Counted from the stretch's first letter, positions 14,311-26,058 are shown. The stretch is DNA of 60,000 bases from Nematostella vectensis (GCF_932526225.1 NC_064048.1:2869597-2929596), one strand, 5' to 3'. A program made the numbers and translations. The notes: generated by a model not told the origin, from the letters alone.

Positions 14311-14313
14311 TTA

Positions 14314-14454
14314 CGGGCGCGTACCCAGGATTGAACGAGAGGGGGGATCTTATGGAAAAAAGATTTAACGATCCTATAATAAGAAATGACCCACTTTTCG
14401 CCGGCCAAGGGGAGTAAGCGCGCACCCTGCGCACCCCCTGTATACGCGCCTGTT
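14314..14454. repeat. GGCGCGTACCCAGG repeat, near-complete copy
   Basis: GGCGCGTA at the left is mirrored by TACGCGCC at the right (14437-14450). The interior keeps AAGAAATGACCCACTTTT and GGCCAAGGGG, shared with the copies near 6.2 kb and 26.0 kb. It is an interspersed short inverted-repeat element without coding capacity. Confidence 0.6.
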
Positions 14455-15536
14455 TTAGCGGCAAAGTAACAAAAACATATTTAAATTTACGAATAAAGCA
14501 AAAAAGTTTTTTTTTCGATTTAATATTTTGCCAAGTTCTCTGGCGTGACGGGAGCAGCCATTTCTATGTTTATTATTGTTTGAATTTGCTACCCAAAACG
14601 TCACGTGATCTCTTGGAGTAAGTCGCCTTTTTCCTACAATAATTACCATGTCTTACTAAATTATATGTATAAATATACTAGTAATAGTAACAGTTGTCCT
14701 CCGTCAAAAAGCGTTCAGTACGGGTGGCTTACTGCAATTTTCAATATTTTTCGAACTCTACACGACAATTTTCAACTGCATATGAAGAAAACGTTGTCGT
14801 TTTGAGGAACTGGTACCGAGGACTCTTAGTTTCTTTTCAGATATTTTCTCCATCGACCAAAGACCACAGTCACTGGTTTTTTTTTCTTCTAATTACAAGT
14901 CATAATGTTTACGAAGCACCTGCGGTACGGCAACGTAAAAAATGACAAGAATCTTGCAGTTTTTCCAAATAAGGAATATATTAGTTTCCTTATATGGAAG
15001 TGACCGCGTTTGGCAAAAACGACAATTTTTGGCAAAATTTTCTTGATATGCTTAATCTCGGCTTCCGTCAATCAAACTAACAGAATTACATTTGGTGCTT
15101 TTTCATTGAACACGCCTTGCGGTAACATTGAGACCATGTCAATTCAGGCCCATCAATACGCTTCAGTGATTTTGAAAACGGAAGCCAGAAGGCGATTTTG
15201 GCTGGAAATCGTCGACTAGAATGTTTTTAAATTGAAGTTTAAAAATTTGAATGATTATTCGAGATATTTCATCTCATAACAAAAAGGGCGTGGCTGATTT
15301 TTTCCCGAACAGTTTTACTGCGCGATCTTTATCCCGAAGGATGATCTGCCAGTCTTTGCTTGCCCGATTTCTTGTAACTGCCTGAGTTATCAAACGGTCC
15401 TTCCCTTGGGGCTCATTCAACCACATTTTCAGCCAACTGGGAAAGAGGTTGACTTCTAAGAACAGAATCAGTCGTCATATCAGTCGTGTATTCTTAGTTA
15501 CTATTTTAAGTGAAATTTTTGCTATAGGCGGTAACA
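14455..15536. other. No gene seen; repeat fragment shared with 33.9 kb
   Basis: A segment near 14960-15045 (TTTCCAAATAAGGAA...AAGTGACCGC...CAATTTTTGGC) is similar to 33876-33960 inside an intron of the pentraxin gene. This marks an interspersed repeat. The short open frames here are not supported as genes. Confidence 0.4.
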
Positions 15537-15706
15537 TAGGCGTAGCAGGCCTGAAATTGGGGGGGGGGGGGCACATACAGAAACATAAAGAAAACAATGG
15601 GGGCTAAGTCACGCCCCTACTCGTCATTTCCTTATATATTTTTTTAAATATTGGGGGGGGGGGGGGCACGGGCCCCCAGTGCCCCACCCCCTGCTACGGC
15701 TCTGGA
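15537..15706. repeat. GGCGTAGCAGG...CCTGCTACGGC inverted repeat with two G tracts
   Basis: The left end is GGCGTAGCAGGCC followed by a run of about 13 G. The right part has a second G run of similar length, then CCCCACCCCCTGCTACGGC. The outer words pair as an inverted repeat. Confidence 0.55.
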
Positions 15707-15787
15707 TAAAAAACAACTCGAGGAAATTTAACCGCAACAAAACTACAAATTACAGGCACACGATTAAGTAAGTTTAGTGCGTTCCTT

Positions 15788-15832
15788 TTTTTTTTTTTTT
15801 TTTTTTTCAGTTTTCTTTTCTTTTTTCTTTTA
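15788..15832 (+). repeat. Poly-T and CT-rich tract
   Basis: A run of about 21 T is followed by TTTTCTTTTC repeats. It is simple sequence only. Confidence 0.9.
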
Positions 15833-16198
15833 ATTTGTAAAGTAGACCTTTTATTGCGAAGAGAGGACATAAAAACCTGCTAAGGGGGGGATCTAAAGTT
15901 AACATCACTTTATATGCTGCCGTTTCAGGGCAAGACTACATGGATTTGTTCAATGTATTCATTTTATTCTATACATTCGTATAGAGCACGCGATGGTGCT
16001 CCAACCCCCCCCCCCCCTCCCATCCTCCATGCACACCTTACCCATTCAGCTATTAGTGGCAACAAATGTTCTTATTCAAATTGTACCAAAATATTGCTAT
16101 TCTTTCTAATAACGAATCACACAAGAATCTTTTAGCACTGCAGAATAAAGGCAGGGTGCGCATCCTCAGCTAAATACGCCAGGAGACAAATTACCTTA

Positions 16199-16448
16199 TT
16201 AAAGCCGCATTGTCACCAGTTTACTTCCGGTCGACGTTACAATCTCCGATGATTTTTAACGGAAAACGCGAAAAATATTTCAAAATATTGAAAGCAGTGT
16301 GCATATTGCAAGTTTCTTCGAGGATGTGATTGATAATTTAGAGCGGATGGCATGTTAAATATCTCGGATTCTAATAGATTATTTTGTCTTTAACGGTTGA
16401 GGTTTCCGTCGGACCTCCGGAAGTAAACTGGTGACAATGCGGCTTTAA
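16199..16448. mobile_element. 250-bp TTAA-flanked MITE with 28-bp perfect TIRs
   Basis: TTAA at both ends flanks perfect terminal inverted repeats that begin AGCCGCATTGTCACCAGTTT and continue through ACTTCCGG. TTAA duplication is the signature of piggyBac-type transposition, so this is a probable non-autonomous piggyBac-like element, although the terminal bases differ from the classic CCC start. There is no coding region. Confidence 0.8.
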
Positions 16449-16449
16449 G

Positions 16450-18160
16450 CAGAACGAACTCTCTTAAACTAAGTGTGTCATAGTGTGCGCTGTACTAGGT
16501 ATCTTTTATGGCTATATTTAACCATCAATTTGCCGTACTTCTATTTTTTGTCACATATTGGTCGCATTTGGACCTATTGCTTTCTTTGGCATAAAAATAA
16601 AAATAATTAAGCATACTATTCCGTTTTACTTATCTTTCTATACAATCTGAATTTGCGTATCTCTAGTTTTTATATAAGAACTTTCAGCCAGAAATTGTCT
16701 CAAAATAAACACACCTAGCATCAGGAACTCTTCTTTTCTACACTTCTCACACGAATGTTACTTTAGCCCCAGGCCCACTCTTATGAAAAGAGCACAAAAA
16801 CAACAAAAGAGAATAGCATTGTAATATTTCTGTATCCTTTTTAGATTGGTCTAAACATTCTGTTTCCAACAGTATATTCTATTCCTTTAACTTAATCAAT
16901 CTATTTAAGGTGGATGTTTATAACCTACGTCATCAGATTAATTAAATAATAACTAGTCTACAAGGAGGATTATCTCCCTCCTGTAAGTAGAGGTTGAAGT
17001 TAACGCGGTTGAAGTTGCGCTATGGATACGAAGCGAAGAAATGTTCAACAGCAAATACCTTTGTGATTGTTTACTTGGATAATTGTCGAGGAAGTATTCC
17101 GTATCGGTAACTGCCTCTGATAACCAAACCAAATTCAGTATTCTGGGCATTTAGTTTTTCGTGCTCTTAACAACATTTCTCAAATGCATAAAGACTTGGG
17201 ATTAAAAGGAAATGTCCGAAGGCTTTCCTTGAGTGGGCTTAATACGGCTATGGAATGCTTTACTCACTGTTAATTGATATTGTATAAAACTTGTTGTTAT
17301 TCGTCGACTCTTTAGAGTCTCAGAGCTACCCTAAAGGATGTGGACACCGTGTTTCAAATCTACAAAACAATTTTACCTCGAGCAATTTTACCTCGATCTA
17401 AAGGTAAATTGGATGGTTTAAAGTAGCCTTAAAAGACAAAAAAATGGCAAAGATAATTGACAGTGCCTTTAATTTCCACGATACATCGTTCCTTTATGCA
17501 CTTATTTTTCTTTTGTTTTGTCGTTGTTGTTGTTTGCCAAAGATATTTCCTTATAATAAAAAATATATATATATTTCTATAGGCTATGTTTTTTAGCCGG
17601 CGGCAACAAAAATATGACACGATACAGCTACAACATTAAGCTGTCCAAGGAAGGCAGGAGTTCTCATTCGCATCTCTTTATCTGAACATATAAAAGGGCC
17701 ACTGTATAAAAAGATTCTTTTTGTAAAATAAGTAGATTAAAGCTTTGAAAAACTAATTGATGATGTGAATAAATCCACGCCTTGTCCAAATAGGATTTTC
17801 TCGGAGAAAAAGCCGATAATAGTTTCATTAGATACTTCTTTAAAGGATTATAGAGATGACCAATAGTCAGTCTCGCGACAAATTAAAAATAAAATAACAA
17901 CAAACAATACGAAATGCGCTATTGTAAGATAAACCACAGAATTTAGTGCCATTTTGTCTAATGGTTATCGGAGAACGTACACAATTCTCCGGAAAGTAAG
18001 ATTATAGACCTAACCGCTCTCGCCCATCAGTAAATAGCTAAAAAAATCGACACAAACACTTCTTGAGAATAAGCCATGTTGACGCAGTTTTGATCGCTGA
18101 TTGGCTCGATAGAGAGGAAACCTTACTTGTCAAAAAAATGAAGCTTTTCCGGTAAAGAAT
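16450..18160. other. No gene seen
   Basis: AT-rich. A minus-strand frame at 16953-17150 has mixed character but no domain or credible splice structure. Nothing else is supported. Confidence 0.5.
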
Positions 18161-18161
18161 G

Positions 18162-18347
18162 TCATGTCATGAATTTGACGTCATGAATTTGATGCAAGAT
18201 GAAAGGAGCAGGCAGCCCGAAACAAGCCACCCAGATGATAAAGTTCGACTTATATTGGCGCCTTAAAGGCCAGGGTATCTTGTGTGCAGAGCTTATAAGA
18301 CGTGCCGAATAGGCAGGAAAATAAGTTTTCATCGCTTTCACATTCAT
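18162..18347 (-). CDS. Possible small single-membrane-span (mitochondrial-type) protein
   Basis: An ATG-started frame of 61 codons has better base composition than its surroundings. The N-terminus is basic and Ser-rich (about residues 1-20, RLISSAHK), like a mitochondrial presequence. It is followed by RRQYKSN and one hydrophobic span of about 16 residues (FIIWVACFGLPAPFIL), then a short polar tail with HQIHD. The layout resembles nuclear-encoded cytochrome c oxidase small subunits such as COX7C, which end in a similar FG..PF...HQ pattern. The match is weak and from memory only. No TATA box or poly(A) signal is obvious, so the frame may be fortuitous. Confidence 0.3.
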   Translation of the reverse strand: MNVKAMKTYFPAYSARLISSAHKIPWPLRRQYKSNFIIWVACFGLPAPFILHQIHDVKFMT

Positions 18348-18349
18348 TC

Positions 18350-19230
18350 TTCGTGCTCAATCCCAAATACCCGAAGGCACCCTGTTGGAGTACCAGGTAT
18401 ATTACTTAAACTCGTTATTAAGTATATGTATTTGCTTATTCATACATGAAACACTTTACATAGAGTTTAGCTAAAATATATCATTCTATTTTACAATGTT
18501 TTTCATTCTTATTTATACTCAGTGTTCGGCCACTAATATCTCCAGGCAAATGTATTTAGGCGTTAATTTTATGGCTTTTAAATAAATAAATAAATACACT
18601 CAGTCTGTACTACATCAAACTCCTGAATAATTTTTAAGCTTTTTAGCTTTATAAGTATCCACATATTAAAGTAAGTAAAAGCTTTTGAAATGCAATCGCT
18701 TGAATTCGTGTATCCACAAAATATATTTTGTGCACACTGTAAGTAGTTACTTCCAAGCCACAAAGAGTTGCGATATTACCTGACAAATAATTCATTTCAT
18801 GATATTTCCAAATTAAAATACTATCGCGATATAGAGTACATCAATGTCGGTTGTATCAAAACATAATTGTCTGTAAACATTACGGTTAAAATAATATATG
18901 GGGAAAAAAAACATCGATGATTGAGCCGTTATTTCGCACACAAAAGTTGCTTTGCTTCACCAGTCGCTGCCTCTGGCAGGGAATATTTAAAAGTAAGGTT
19001 ATCTGAGCTCACCAACAGTAAACCCGACCCTTAACTGTATGTGTAATAACTGTCGTCATAAAATGCCAACGCAATTTTTCTTTTCTTAATTAACTTATTT
19101 CAAACACTTACATAAACGCGATTTTCCTGATGGTGCAAAGTAGGTTACAGTGCTAACCAAATTACTTTTTCTTTGAATTCCTAAGAGCCTTCTTGAATGC
19201 TGTAATGTCATGATTTGATTTCTCTTTTTT
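18350..19230. other. No gene seen
   Basis: AT-rich DNA with a TAAATAAATAAATAAA run near 18580. No supported feature. Confidence 0.5.
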
Positions 19231-19234
19231 TAGG

Positions 19235-19412
19235 ATACGTACCGAATCGAAAAGAGGCAGCCTACTCTGGCGCCGCCGTGGTGTGTTTTCTACAATTTGC
19301 TCACGAGTCCTCGCTAAGCTTAAAAGTAAAGGATCGAAAAACGAACCACGCCAACTCCAACATTATCGCATTTGCCTCGATAAAGCTCCAGCGAAAAATC
19401 AATTACTAAAAG
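19235..19412 (+). CDS. Candidate exon (unrecognised)
   Basis: A strong acceptor (CTCTTTTTTAG) ends just before GATACGTACC at about 19235. The following 170 bases are clearly richer in G+C and CpG than the flanks. One frame is open from the acceptor to a TAG near 19410 and would give a Lys/Arg-rich product of about 58 residues containing an ESKRG dibasic site. If real, it could be the terminal exon of an upstream gene or part of a processed secreted precursor. I do not recognise the family. Confidence 0.25.
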
Positions 19413-19579
19413 GGTAGAAATTGTCACAAACTCGGAAGAACCCTAGACAAGTCTCCTGGATATATCAAAAGCGCTCAAGAACTTTCTGGAGAAAAATAAG
19501 TAAGTGAGAGATGCAAAGGGTAAGATTGTCTGAATTGTGGAAAGGTATATCATAAAATCTCTTTATTAATACCAAGCAG

Positions 19580-19782
19580 ATGCAAGAAGCATTACGTGAG
19601 CAATTCCACGCACTCTCTTAGACACAATCATCAGAGCTGGATAAATGGCAATCCAGATAGGATTTTAAGCAGAAAAGTTCAAAGCCTCAAGGAAGCCGCT
19701 CACCAACCTTCGTCTATTGGGCGACTAATGCCTCTTGGCAAACTGTGTGCAGAGGGGTCTCGACAATCGCCTCCGAGTCAAA
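19580..19782 (+). CDS. Candidate internal exon (unrecognised)
   Basis: An acceptor (ATACCAAGCAG) precedes 19580. The open frame beginning CKKHYVSNS runs about 67 codons to CCGAGTCAAA followed by GTAAGT, a consensus donor at about 19783. The composition is hydrophilic with Ser, Arg and His and a PLGKLC segment. There is no domain I know. It lies about 170 bases after the candidate exon at 19235-19412, in a locally GC-elevated patch, so the two could belong together, but the upstream one ends in a stop in its best frame. Confidence 0.3.
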
Positions 19783-19799
19783 GTAAGTCCTTTATACTT

Positions 19800-21300
19800 G
19801 TCTTATTCTCACAACTCACGAGGGTAAGTCTTTATTGCCGGCGGAGATTATGAGTGTTTTTTTTTTAGCAATTTTCAGTTACCGGGGATATGGTGTTAGC
19901 AAAATCTCTTAGGAGCCCTTTTAAAGAAGCTTAAAACTAGCAGCGATTTAAAAGGACGTTCATTTGAAGTACATTGGAGTCGTATCAGCGGAATTGTTAC
20001 AATCTGTGGTCTGATATCTAAGAGCCCAGAGCGGGCGGCGAAAGAAAAGTTTTTTGTAATAGTTTGTATTGTTTGAGCGGAGAGCGCTAAAACCAATATT
20101 GGTAAGTGAAAGGCAATGTAACCACCACAACTTGCAAGTATAATCTTCAAGAATAAAGCCGTAAAAAGTAAACATCCAGTATAAGCAAATATACATTGCA
20201 ACAAAGTGGAAACCCTGGAGGGAGAAAATATGAGTTTTAATAATAGCTCAAAAGGATACTCTAAAATGAGCATTAAAGATAAACATTCAAGATAAGAAAT
20301 ACACCTAAAAATTCGGAAATTCAGAAAGGAAAGTGAGTTTGAATGAGAACTTAAAAGAATAAATTCTCAAGAAGAAAATTATTAATGTAAACAAATGTTC
20401 ATTATAATTGGAAAGTAAGAAGGGGAGTTTGAATGAAGGATACTAGTTAAAGTAGATTATCTTTACTATATAGCTTGTAAGCCTGTGTGTATTAGTTACG
20501 GAAGGACCATGAAGATCACACAGACCCGTTGACTACGTTGCAAATTGAACTCCTCTATCACGCTCAACCCTAAAGGTTCTTGCATCAAAAAATGTATTTT
20601 TCTCGTGAAGCCTCAAAAGTAGACAAAGATAAATTCTTACACGATGCGAGCAAAACCAGAAAAAAAAAAACAGGTCGGAAATTTTATAATGACCTCAAAG
20701 GGAATTAAATTTCGAGCAGGCCAAGAGACAAGACTGGAAAACCGGAACAAAGCCAATACAGAGACAGCGGCACAAAAGAAAACAGGAAAGAGATGACGAA
20801 ATTATTATTATAATTCTTTTTTTTATGCGACGCTTAACGTAACTAGGGCGAAGATAAAAGGGTGGGAGATTATTGATATTTTTGCAGTCGTGCAAAAATG
20901 AGTGAGGAAGACATACATACACAGACGAATTACAATTTGGGTCGTTTCATCCGTTTAGGACATGGTTGAAATTCACATGTCTTTTATGTCTAGGTTAAGC
21001 GAGAGTCGACACGGAGCACAAGGGGACGACAAAAAAGCTGGGGAAAGACAGCTAGACCACGCCAGGGCTGACAAGAAAACGCAAAGACAACGCCACCGCT
21101 TTGGCACGAAAGCGACAGATAATTGTTATAACTGACAGGAATAAAGCCACATAATTTGTAGCAGGAACTAAGAACAGACAATATTATCCAAAACAGAGGA
21201 AAATACGGAAACAACAAATTAAAGAGAACATTCAAAACAATTGGTCCTGGAAAATAAAAGAAAAAAAACAAGAAACACGAAATTGTGGGAGATCGAATCA
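19800..21300. other. No gene seen upstream of the receptor
   Basis: AT-rich and purine-rich sequence precedes the receptor gene. Minus-strand frames at 19896-20273 and 20990-21304 have no domain and are Phe/Leu-rich because of antisense purine tracts. No TATA box is evident upstream of 21306. Confidence 0.45.
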
Positions 21301-21305
21301 GCATT

Positions 21306-22556
21306 ATGTCGAGTAACGTTTCTAATCTTTGCGTGGGCTACAGCAACATTGAGACTCCGTCGTCGATCGAAATTGCAATCAAATTGCTTGCTTATAACGT
21401 TGTTTTCATCGTAGCTTTTTTCGGTAATATTTTAGCGATCAGCGTGGTTCTAAGCAACGTCCATCTTAAAACAACGACCAACGTGTTCATCTTGAACCTT
21501 GCAATCAGCGATTTATTGATCGCAATCGTATGTATGCCATCGAGTATGCACAGCATTGTCGCACACAGCAGACAAACCAGTGAAGTGAGCGGGATATTTG
21601 GTGCATTCCTGTGCAAATTGCACCAGTTTCTACAAGGGATCTCTATAACCTCCTCCATACTGACTGTTGCATGCATCGGTTGTGACCGCTTCCTTGCAAT
21701 TGTCTACCCGTTTAAGAATATTATTACGTTACCCATCTCGAAGATTATTGTGGCTCTCGTCTGGTTCGCTAGCATTGCTTGTATATCTCCATTGCTCTAC
21801 GCTTTGAAATTTCACGATGCGGGAAATGAATCTTACTGCTACGAAAAATGGGAACCGCTTTTTGACACGCATAAGGCTTCAGTACACTATACGCTGTTTT
21901 TATTCGTGGTGCAGTACGCTGCGCCGTTACTACTGATAACAGTTTTGTACTCCACGCTTATCAAGGACTTATGGCAAAGCAGCAGAACGCACTCAGACCG
22001 CAAACGTGCGTACAAAGAAAACAAAGCAGTCCTGAAGATGCTTGTGACCATTATACTGACATTCGCGATCTTCTGGCTCCCCATGCACGTGGTGATGTTT
22101 GTGTCAATCTATACCACCGATCCCGTGATCAACGCCTGCGGTCCGAAGGCAGCGGTAGTATTCCTTGGTTGGTTCTTGGGGCATGCTCACTCAGCCTGCA
22201 ACCCAACGATCTATTTTACATTCAACGAGAAGTTTCGCATTGAAATAAGAAAATTGATGGCGAAAGTAAAAAGTTGGTTTGTGTCGGCTCGACAGCAATT
22301 GTCAGTTGACGACGAGACAACTCGACAAACGGCAGTGTCGTTCGATCTCAAAAGGGTGAGCTTTACGTCACTCAGGAGCAACGGCAAATTCAACCCTGCC
22401 GTCGAGCTTAAGGATGAGGATAAACAAGAAAATGGCCAACAGAGGCAGCGAATCTCATTGGGCGAGAGTGAGCACGTGACAGCGGCAACAATCCCATTGG
22501 CTCCTTCTGATCACGTCAGACTTGAAGTAGAAAAAAGCGGTCACGTGATTATATAA
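21306..22556 (+). CDS. Rhodopsin-like (class A) G protein-coupled receptor
   Basis: A single exon encodes 416 residues from the ATG at 21306; the frame stays open a few codons further upstream, but only to a GTG. Seven hydrophobic spans lie at about 27-50, 58-80, 100-132, 144-168, 192-220, 242-270 and 282-304. Class A landmarks are GN at 40-41 (TM1), LAISD at 65-69 (TM2), Cys103 and Cys178 for the extracellular disulfide, DRF at 127-129 in place of DRY, Trp153 (TM4), Pro207 (TM5), FWLP at 256-259 (TM6) and NPTIY at 299-303 (TM7). Asn4 and Asn174 are N-glycosylation sequons. A polar tail of about 105 residues follows. The layout suits a peptide- or amine-type receptor at the plasma membrane; the ligand cannot be assigned. 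Intronless receptors are common in cnidarians. Confidence 0.95.
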   Translation: MSSNVSNLCVGYSNIETPSSIEIAIKLLAYNVVFIVAFFGNILAISVVLSNVHLKTTTNVFILNLAISDLLIAIVCMPSSMHSIVAHSRQTSEVSGIFGAFLCKLHQFLQGISITSSILTVACIGCDRFLAIVYPFKNIITLPISKIIVALVWFASIACISPLLYALKFHDAGNESYCYEKWEPLFDTHKASVHYTLFLFVVQYAAPLLLITVLYSTLIKDLWQSSRTHSDRKRAYKENKAVLKMLVTIILTFAIFWLPMHVVMFVSIYTTDPVINACGPKAAVVFLGWFLGHAHSACNPTIYFTFNEKFRIEIRKLMAKVKSWFVSARQQLSVDDETTRQTAVSFDLKRVSFTSLRSNGKFNPAVELKDEDKQENGQQRQRISLGESEHVTAATIPLAPSDHVRLEVEKSGHVII

Positions 22557-22613
22557 GTTTATCATATAATCATAATAATTGTCACTCAGATGGAGGAACT
22601 ATAAACTTGAAAC

Positions 22614-22619
22614 AATAAA
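22614..22619 (+). terminator. Poly(A) signal AATAAA for the receptor gene
   Basis: AATAAA lies 58 bases after the receptor stop codon, a suitable position for 3' end formation. Confidence 0.65.
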
Positions 22620-22689
22620 CTGTGGTTCAAAACATCAAGGCAATTTGGAAAACAAGAACATTATAGTCACAGGTTTGCTGAGAAACTAT

Positions 22690-22860
22690 TGTACATATCA
22701 ACGATAGCTCAGTAAATCAAGCGCATTGCGTGACTGAACCCAGAACAATTTGCGTGACAGAGGTCGAAGTGGTTGTAGCGTGACAGAAGTCTATAGTGTT
22801 TAGCGTGATAGAGTTGAAACGCTTTGCGTGACAAAGATCAGAGTTCGCTCCAAATGCAGC
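22690..22860. repeat. Degenerate repeat of GCGTGACAGAG words
   Basis: GCGTGACTGAA, GCGTGACAGAG, GCGTGACAGAA, GCGTGATAGAG and GCGTGACAAAG recur at intervals of about 30 bases just downstream of the receptor. Noncoding. Confidence 0.6.
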
Positions 22861-23297
22861 AAATTAGAGGATGGACATTCTAATTTTCCCCTTCAAAATA
22901 AGAATAAGCCACAATCGGCGTCAAGTGTGAATCCGGAAGCCATGTTACTGAAAATGCATTTTGGTTAATTCAATTATCTATTAAGCAAGAACAATTGAAG
23001 TAAAGCGCCTGTATAGGAATGGGCTGTATATGAATGCCTCACTTTGCATCCCCTACACGCGGCTAGATGACATACAATATAACAAATACTTAAGAAACTG
23101 TGATAAGAAGTGCAAAGCGTAACGGACACGGGACTTCATAAACTGTGCACTGTGCATGCTTAAATAACCGGAAGGAGAAGAATGAAGGAGAACAGCTCCA
23201 TTATTCTACATCGTTTCTCGAGGCGAGATTGCATATATTATGCTATTGCGCACAACCAAGTAACGCCGAGTAAAAGAACTTAGTTTACCTAATAAAG

Positions 23298-23697
23298 GAC
23301 ACACGTGACCTCATGAGCTGTACACACGTGACCTCATGAGCTGTATACACGTGACCTCGTGAGCGATACACACGTGACCTCATGAACTGTACACGCGTGA
23401 CCTCATGAGCTGTATACACGTGACCTCGTGAGCTGTACACACGTGACCTCATAAGCTGTACACACGTGACCTCATGAGCTGTACACACATGACCTCATGA
23501 GCTGTACACACGTGATCTCATGAGCTGTACACACGTGACCTCGTGAGCTGTACACACGTGACCTCATGAGCTGTATACACGTGATCTCATGAGCTGTACA
23601 CACGTGACCTCATGAGCTGTACACACGTGACCTCGTGAGCTGTACACACGTGACCTCGTGAGCTGTACACACGTGACCTCATGAGCTGTACACACTA
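23298..23697. repeat. 23-bp minisatellite with a CACGTG in each unit, about 17 copies
   Basis: The unit is CACACGTGACCTCATGAGCTGTA with minor variants (CTCGTG, TATAC). Each unit contains the palindromic E-box CACGTG and the near-palindrome CTCATGAG. It lies about 750 bp beyond the receptor stop. Confidence 0.95.
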
Positions 23698-23699
23698 TC

Positions 23700-24900
23700 C
23701 ACAATGTCAAAAATACAAGGAATTGACCAATGGTTCTGTATCGTGCGCCATAATAGTTCGAGGCCTGCTGAGGCTATGTGTAAACATGGGCACACAGTCT
23801 ACTCATACGGGCAATATGCATCTACTCACTGCTGTAATCAAAATGTAACAACTGGCGCTAGAGATCTAACAGCGTGGGTTGTTGTATATTGTTTGTCGCT
23901 GATAATCTGAGATTTTCTAAAGCTCTACGTCTGGTGTACACTGTTTTAGCTTGGGTTTGTGTTCTGATAAGAGAAACCACGCCGTATAGTTTTGACGAGA
24001 GGGGACTTATAAATGGAATTGTATAACGATGAAGGGAGGGGCTAAACAACATTTGCGCTGCCCCGATAGTTTCTGTAAGCTAAGCTTCTAGACATAACTC
24101 TATATTTTGTCTTGAAAGTGGTTGTATTACTTTAAATGACACGAGCTGTAAAATAAAATTATGCGCATTGTTCGATGATAATGAATATTTTCAACGTCGA
24201 AATTTTAAGATCCTACTATAAGATCGAATATCAACTAGCTGAAGAAAAAGAACTAGAACAAATTCACATCATGAAATGTGAGCCTCTCATTGGGTTACTA
24301 GAGTGAACTAAATTTCCTTACTTCTGGGCTAGGTCTCGGTGGGGAGCACACCTTATCATTTGTCTTATTATGTATCTTGTGTTGTGTGTATCAGTTCTCG
24401 GCGTGTTTATGAAAAAACGAATTTTAAAAATAAACATTGTAAACATCCTTATTTGTTTCAATAATAATAATAATAATAATAATAAAAGGAAAAAAAAGAA
24501 AAAAACCTCGAAATCTTTGCTATCATGTATTTACGTGTACGATTACTTTTTGACCCGCGTTTCAACTTGCAAACATCGAATTCTCCTTGAAAGACTTTAA
24601 ACGCAAAGGCGAAAGGTTAAAGCATTTTTTCTAAAATGGTTAGTTTTTCAAAGAGGCTAGTTTTTACCAAGGGCAAAAAGAAAATGTAGCAAAAATCAAA
24701 ATACGTCAATAAAGGCTTTTATGTAATGAAAACAGTGCCTTAAGTGTCTAAGTGTTAATAATGTCAGCGATTCTAAGAACTAGGCATTGATTATTTGCTG
24801 CAATAATAACTATCTCAGATATTTAATGGTTCTAGGAATAAACGGTATTTTTTGAATGTGTGCGCGCACTTGAAACTAGTTCCACTGGTCTAAGGCGGCA
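23700..24900. other. No gene seen; AAT microsatellite at 24461-24484
   Basis: Short open frames only. Eight AAT triplets form a microsatellite. No domain or RNA gene was recognised. Confidence 0.5.
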
Positions 24901-24919
24901 CGCTTGGTGATAAGCTTAT

Positions 24920-25175
24920 AGAAGGACCTGGCGTGTTGTGCTAAATATATCGCGTTTAGTGTACCGAATGGAAGAGTACGGACGTGATATAACTCATACC
25001 GCGTTTAGTACCGACGGCCCGCGTATAAGAGTAATGACGTGATGTTACTAAATATATCGCGTCGGTCCACTGAAGAGTCCGGACGTGATGTTACTAAATA
25101 TATCGCGTCGGTCCACATACAAGGGTCCGGAGGTAATGTAACTAAATATATACCTCGTTTAGTGTACCGACGTCA
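24920..25175. repeat. Degenerate tandem repeat, about 50 bp unit, 5 copies
   Basis: GACGTGATGTTACTAAATATATCGCG with following GTCGGTCCAC recurs at about 24927, 24980, 25035, 25082 and 25130, with decay at the two ends. Noncoding. Confidence 0.75.
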
Positions 25176-25914
25176 AGTGGTCTAAGAGTACTTTCCAAAA
25201 GGAACTCTTGATAAGCAGCATAGATAATTTAACACTAAAATAGGATGCGCATGATAACTTTGGCGCCAAAGCTTGTTTGCTAATTGTTGTTGTAGTTTTT
25301 CCAGACATTTCAATACAATTGTCAAGATGGTCATCTAATATTTTACGGTATTCCTCGTTATATAGAACTAATTGAGGTGTCGGTCATTAAATATTTTCAT
25401 AGCATGGCTCAAAGTTAACGCGCCTCCTGCGAAGATGGTGAACAGCATCAACTACATCCAGCTAAGCACGGCTGATCACAACACAAATAAAAGTGTTTGG
25501 CAAAAAAACTTCGTATTCGAAGTAACAAAAGGACAAGTATATTTCGGTAATTTAAGTAGGGGTGAAAGTAATGCCTCGATTTGCTACTTTATCTGGTACA
25601 AACTTGATTTTGTTTACGGCTCGGTCCCAGCACTGCTATCTAGAGAATATAGGAACGTCGGGCAGAATGGCTATTGTTTTCTGGACATCATTAAAAATGG
25701 CGCCTAATTTTCATAAAACACTTTTGACTTTATGGCTGAAATGTGATTGGCTAAGCTTAATGATTGCTCTGAGATTTTAACTCGGTGCCCCTAATAACTA
25801 GGTTCTAGCTCTTACTATTTAATAACTATGTTCTAGCTTTTCTTAGTAGGTTACGCCATCATGTATTTCTGTCGCTGTAATGGTGGAATCTAAGGCTACG
25901 CAGATTCTTGAATC
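25176..25914. other. No confident gene; a 90-codon frame at 25435-25707
   Basis: An ATG-started plus-strand frame (beginning MVNSINYIQL) runs to TAA at 25707. It is mildly hydrophilic, with NLSRGESNAS and no domain I know. An overlapping frame ends nearby. Coding is not supported strongly enough to call. Confidence 0.25.
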
Positions 25915-26058
25915 GGTCCTCTGGTGGCCAAAAAGTGGGTCATTTCTTATTAAGGAATCTTCCAACGCTAAAGCTTTTTCCATATGTTACCTATGACTGT
26001 GCACTCCCCCCCCCCCCCCCCCCCCCCCCTAAGCCAATCCTGGGTACGCGCCTGTTAT
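25915..26058. repeat. GGCGCGTACCCAGG-family repeat (inverted copy) with 24-C tract
   Basis: GGCCAAAAAGTGGGTCATTTCTTATTA at the left, a long C run at about 26006-26029, then AATCCTGGGTACGCGCCTG. It is the reverse orientation of the repeat at 14314-14454. Confidence 0.6.

Noticed and set aside
21285-21305. Starting the receptor at 21285
   Set aside because: The codon there is GTG; the first ATG in frame is at 21306 and gives a normal short extracellular N-terminus.
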